From: Puniceicoccaceae bacterium
GTDB taxonomy: Bacteria; Verrucomicrobiota; Verrucomicrobiia; Opitutales; Coraliomargaritaceae
Assembly: GCA_003567255.1 (NCBI GenBank)
Contig: PWZW01000263.1
Coordinates: forward strand, 1-8,877
Length of the DNA stretch: 8,877 nt
Direction: 5' to 3'
The position numbers were made by a program, and so were the translations under genes. Below, one piece after another: positions 6,907-8,877 of this stretch. Every line of letters begins with the position of its first letter. The first letter of the stretch is position 1. The notes below the pieces were generated by a model. The model saw only the letters and a list, made by a program, of their open reading frames with translations. It had not been told where the DNA came from and ran no database searches.

Positions 6907-6945
6907 AAAGACGTAGTATTGTTGTCTCCTCCCCACCCTTCCACT

Positions 6946-7932
6946 ATGAATAAAGCACCCATCCAAATCGCCATCACTGGGGCTGCCGGTCAGATCGGCT
7001 ATGCTCTGCTCTTTCGTATCGCCTCAGGGGCGGTTTTTGGCCCCGACCAACCGGTGGTTCTACGGTTAATAGAAATTCCACCGGCTATCGAAGCCCTACA
7101 AGGGGTTGTGATGGAGTTGGACGACTGCGCCTTTCCGCTGCTCACCAAAGTCATCGCCACGACCGACCTTGACGAAGGATTCAAAGATGCGAACTGGGCA
7201 CTTCTCGTAGGCAGCGTGCCCCGCAAGGCGGGAATGGAGCGGAAGGATTTGCTGAATATCAACGGAAAAATATTTATCTGCCAAGGCGAGGCAATTGCCC
7301 GCAATGCCGCCGAAGATGTCCGGGTCTTGGTTGTCGGAAATCCCTGCAACACAAATTGTTTAATCGCCATGCGCAACGCGGCAAAGGTGCCTGCGGACCG
7401 CTGGTTTGCCATGACGATGCTGGACGAAAACCGCGCGAAAACACAGCTTGCACAAAAAGCCGGCGTTCCGGTGACTGCGGTCACTAACCTAACGATTTGG
7501 GGGAACCACTCAGCGACTCAGTATCCGGATTTTTATTCGGCCAAGCTTAATGGTAAATCAGCCGCTGAAGTGATCGGAGATGAACGTTGGCTAAAAGAAA
7601 CCTTTATCCCAACTGTTCAAAAGCGCGGAGCCGCAATCATCAAGGCCCGTGGACTTTCTTCGGCGGCCTCGGCAGCGAACGGGGTGATCGATACCTTACG
7701 TAAACTCACCCAACCCACTCCGCCGGGCGATAGTTTCAGTGTGGCCGTCTGCTCAGATGGCAGTTACAACACACCCAAAGGTTTGATGGTTTCGCTACCG
7801 ATGCGCTTTGACGGCGAGCGGCTGCATGTCGTTCAAGGGATTGAGCTCAACGCCTTCAGTCGCGCGAAGATCGATGCTTCGACGGCGGAGCTGCAAGAAG
7901 AGCACGACGCAGTGGAAGCTTTGCTCCATTAG
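6946..7932 (+). CDS. mdh: Malate dehydrogenase (NAD-dependent, cytosolic-type)
   Basis: This enzyme of the citric acid cycle interconverts malate and oxaloacetate with NAD(H) in the cytoplasm. At 328 residues it has the usual length of the bacterial type related to the eukaryotic cytosolic enzyme. The nucleotide-binding loop is TGAAGQIGYA (11-20), and E43 in LIEIP is the acidic residue that favours NAD over NADP. Substrate-binding arginines are R93 and R99 in VPRKAGMERKDLL and R163 in LDENRAK; N132 lies in GNPCNTN. The catalytic pair is D160 (MLDENR) and H188 (WGNHSATQYPD). All expected active-site residues are present. ATG 6946 was chosen over an in-frame TTG at 6919 because family members start right before this strand (MNKAPIQIAITGAAG), and the nine upstream codons look non-coding. 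The bases before the ATG are pyrimidine-rich with no Shine-Dalgarno sequence. A hairpin follows the gene, and a transporter gene converges on it. Confidence 0.97.
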   Translation: MNKAPIQIAITGAAGQIGYALLFRIASGAVFGPDQPVVLRLIEIPPAIEALQGVVMELDDCAFPLLTKVIATTDLDEGFKDANWALLVGSVPRKAGMERKDLLNINGKIFICQGEAIARNAAEDVRVLVVGNPCNTNCLIAMRNAAKVPADRWFAMTMLDENRAKTQLAQKAGVPVTAVTNLTIWGNHSATQYPDFYSAKLNGKSAAEVIGDERWLKETFIPTVQKRGAAIIKARGLSSAASAANGVIDTLRKLTQPTPPGDSFSVAVCSDGSYNTPKGLMVSLPMRFDGERLHVVQGIELNAFSRAKIDASTAELQEEHDAVEALLH

Positions 7933-7950
7933 GAAGCGCGCATCTGTTTA

Positions 7951-7980
7951 GCCAGGGTTTAGACGGGCCCCAACCCTGGC
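7951..7980. terminator. Hairpin between the convergent mdh and transporter genes
   Basis: GCCAGGGTT (7951-7959) pairs perfectly with AACCCTGGC (7972-7980) around a 12-base loop, in the 66-base gap between two convergent genes. The place suggests a shared terminator for both strands. There is no T run on either side, so it may only stabilise the 3' ends or need Rho. Confidence 0.45.
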
Positions 7981-7998
7981 GCGCCCATGATTCCCCGG

Positions 7999-8877
7999 TC
8001 ATCCGGAGACAGGCTTCAGTTTCAACCCTAAAAAAGCACCAGCAAACCCCGCTGCGCTTAACAAAAGAACCGTGGCGGCGATGGAGAAAAGGGCGGTTAA
8101 GGCACCGACCAAGCCAGAGGCTAAGAGCAGCGCGCCCATTACCGTATTACTGACAGCAACATAGTCGGTCCGTTTATTCCCCTCGGCGAGGTCGACCACA
8201 TAGGTTTTCCGACCGAGCCGCACCCCGGCATGGGCCAAGCCAAGGGCAAAAAATGCGATCGGATAGAAAATGTAGTTTGCCAAGCTCGACGTGGGCAGGA
8301 GCGACCAAACCGCAACCATGCTGGAAAATATGGCGGCACCACCGCAGGCCAGCGCAAACACATGTCGGCTTGAGCGGTCGGCGTAACGGCCCCAAACCGG
8401 AGAGGCCACCAAACCTGCAAAGCCCTCCACCGCGATAAAGAGCCCGAGTAAAACCGCACTGCCCGAGAGATCGCGCTGCGCGAGGATGATGTAGAAAGGA
8501 GCTGCCAGGCCGGAACCGAGCGCGAGGGCCCGGGCAATCACAAAGCGACGAAAAGGCGGGTCATCCCGAAGGAGGCAAAGCTTTGCAACGCCGATTTTGA
8601 AACCGGAAGCGCCGCCATCCGTCGCTCCGGGAAACTCCTTGATCCCAGCGTAAATCAGCGCAGCAAAAAACCAAAGAAAGGCCGCGCCGATCAAGATGGA
8701 GACATAGAGCAATAAAGTACCATCCTCCCCGGCAAACCAACCAATCCCGGCACCGGCGAGCATGGCGCTAAACCCGGCGATCATCCCCATCCACCCGGAC
8801 AGGCGTCCACGGCGGGTCTTGGGTATGGTTTTTCCAAGGACATCCTTGGAAGCGATCGACGCCGCACCCCGACAAAC
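7999..8877 (-). CDS. Major facilitator superfamily transporter, C-terminal part (runs off the right edge)
   Basis: The visible 292 residues are the rest of a 12-helix inner-membrane transporter whose N-terminal part lies beyond the window. The frame is open to base 8877, and the first residues visible (KTIPKTRRGRLSGW, 15-28) form a basic cytoplasmic loop typical of the family. The ATG at 8790 is therefore internal. About eight hydrophobic segments follow, including LLLYVSILIGAAFLWFF, RRFVIARALALGSGLAAPF, VLLGLFIAVEGFAGLVASP and TVLLLSAAGFAGAFLGL. GRYADRSSRHVF in the second half is a motif-A-like loop. The chain ends in LKLKPVSG, a normal cytoplasmic tail. The substrate cannot be told from this fragment: it could be a sugar or a drug, or the gene could be an uncharacterised family member. 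It converges on mdh. Confidence 0.9.
   Translation of the reverse strand, partial: VCRGAASIASKDVLGKTIPKTRRGRLSGWMGMIAGFSAMLAGAGIGWFAGEDGTLLLYVSILIGAAFLWFFAALIYAGIKEFPGATDGGASGFKIGVAKLCLLRDDPPFRRFVIARALALGSGLAAPFYIILAQRDLSGSAVLLGLFIAVEGFAGLVASPVWGRYADRSSRHVFALACGGAAIFSSMVAVWSLLPTSSLANYIFYPIAFFALGLAHAGVRLGRKTYVVDLAEGNKRTDYVAVSNTVMGALLLASGLVGALTALFSIAATVLLLSAAGFAGAFLGLKLKPVSG

Noticed and set aside
6919..6945. TTG start for mdh nine codons upstream
   Set aside because: The added residues are Pro/Ser-rich and absent from the family; ATG 6946 gives the standard 328-residue enzyme.
8788..8790. ATG at 8790 as start of the transporter
   Set aside because: The same frame continues to the window edge with typical transporter loop sequence, so this methionine is internal.
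1..8877. CRISPR arrays, phage genes, or insertion-sequence terminal repeats
   Set aside because: No regularly spaced direct repeats, phage-like genes or paired terminal repeats were seen by eye.

Overview
This is an 8.9 kb piece of bacterial chromosome with moderate G+C and dense coding. Its centrepiece is a complete imuA-imuB-dnaE2 (imuC) cassette on the minus strand. This is the SOS-linked mutagenic translesion-synthesis system known from many phyla that lack UmuDC. The host cannot be named with certainty. A Verrucomicrobiota (Opitutae-like) origin fits the style of the transposase, the 328-residue malate dehydrogenase and the scarcity of Shine-Dalgarno sequences, but this is an impression, not a demonstration.

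Layout, left to right. Bases 1-149 are a non-coding, A+T-rich leader. Bases 150-1103 (+) encode a Y1/HUH REP-associated-type tyrosine transposase. It runs tail to tail into dnaE2, and the two stop codons overlap. Bases 1100-4207 (-) are dnaE2, 4200-5711 (-) imuB and 5807-6520 (-) imuA. A short A+T-rich region upstream of imuA carries an inverted repeat that could be a repressor operator, and a possible divergent promoter. A tRNA-Phe(GAA) with encoded CCA lies at 6740-6815 (+), followed by a clear intrinsic terminator. Malate dehydrogenase (mdh) is at 6946-7932 (+). The 3' part of a major facilitator transporter gene runs off the right edge on the minus strand (7999-8877). No gene-free stretch exceeds 300 bases.

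In the family model, ImuA (a RecA-like accessory protein) and ImuB (a catalytically dead Y-family polymerase that binds the beta clamp) recruit the error-prone polymerase DnaE2 to stalled forks. Here ImuB lacks active-site acidic residues but has a QxxLF clamp motif, ImuA has a degenerate Walker A loop, and DnaE2 keeps its polymerase aspartates, so the division of labour is as expected. imuB and dnaE2 overlap by 8 nt, which suggests translational coupling. The imuA 3' end looks frameshifted: a second frame continues to 4 nt before the imuB start. mdh and tRNA-Phe are unrelated housekeeping genes.

I see no clearly new system. The points most worth checking are the imuA 3' end, the operator type upstream of imuA, and the transposase gene abutting dnaE2.
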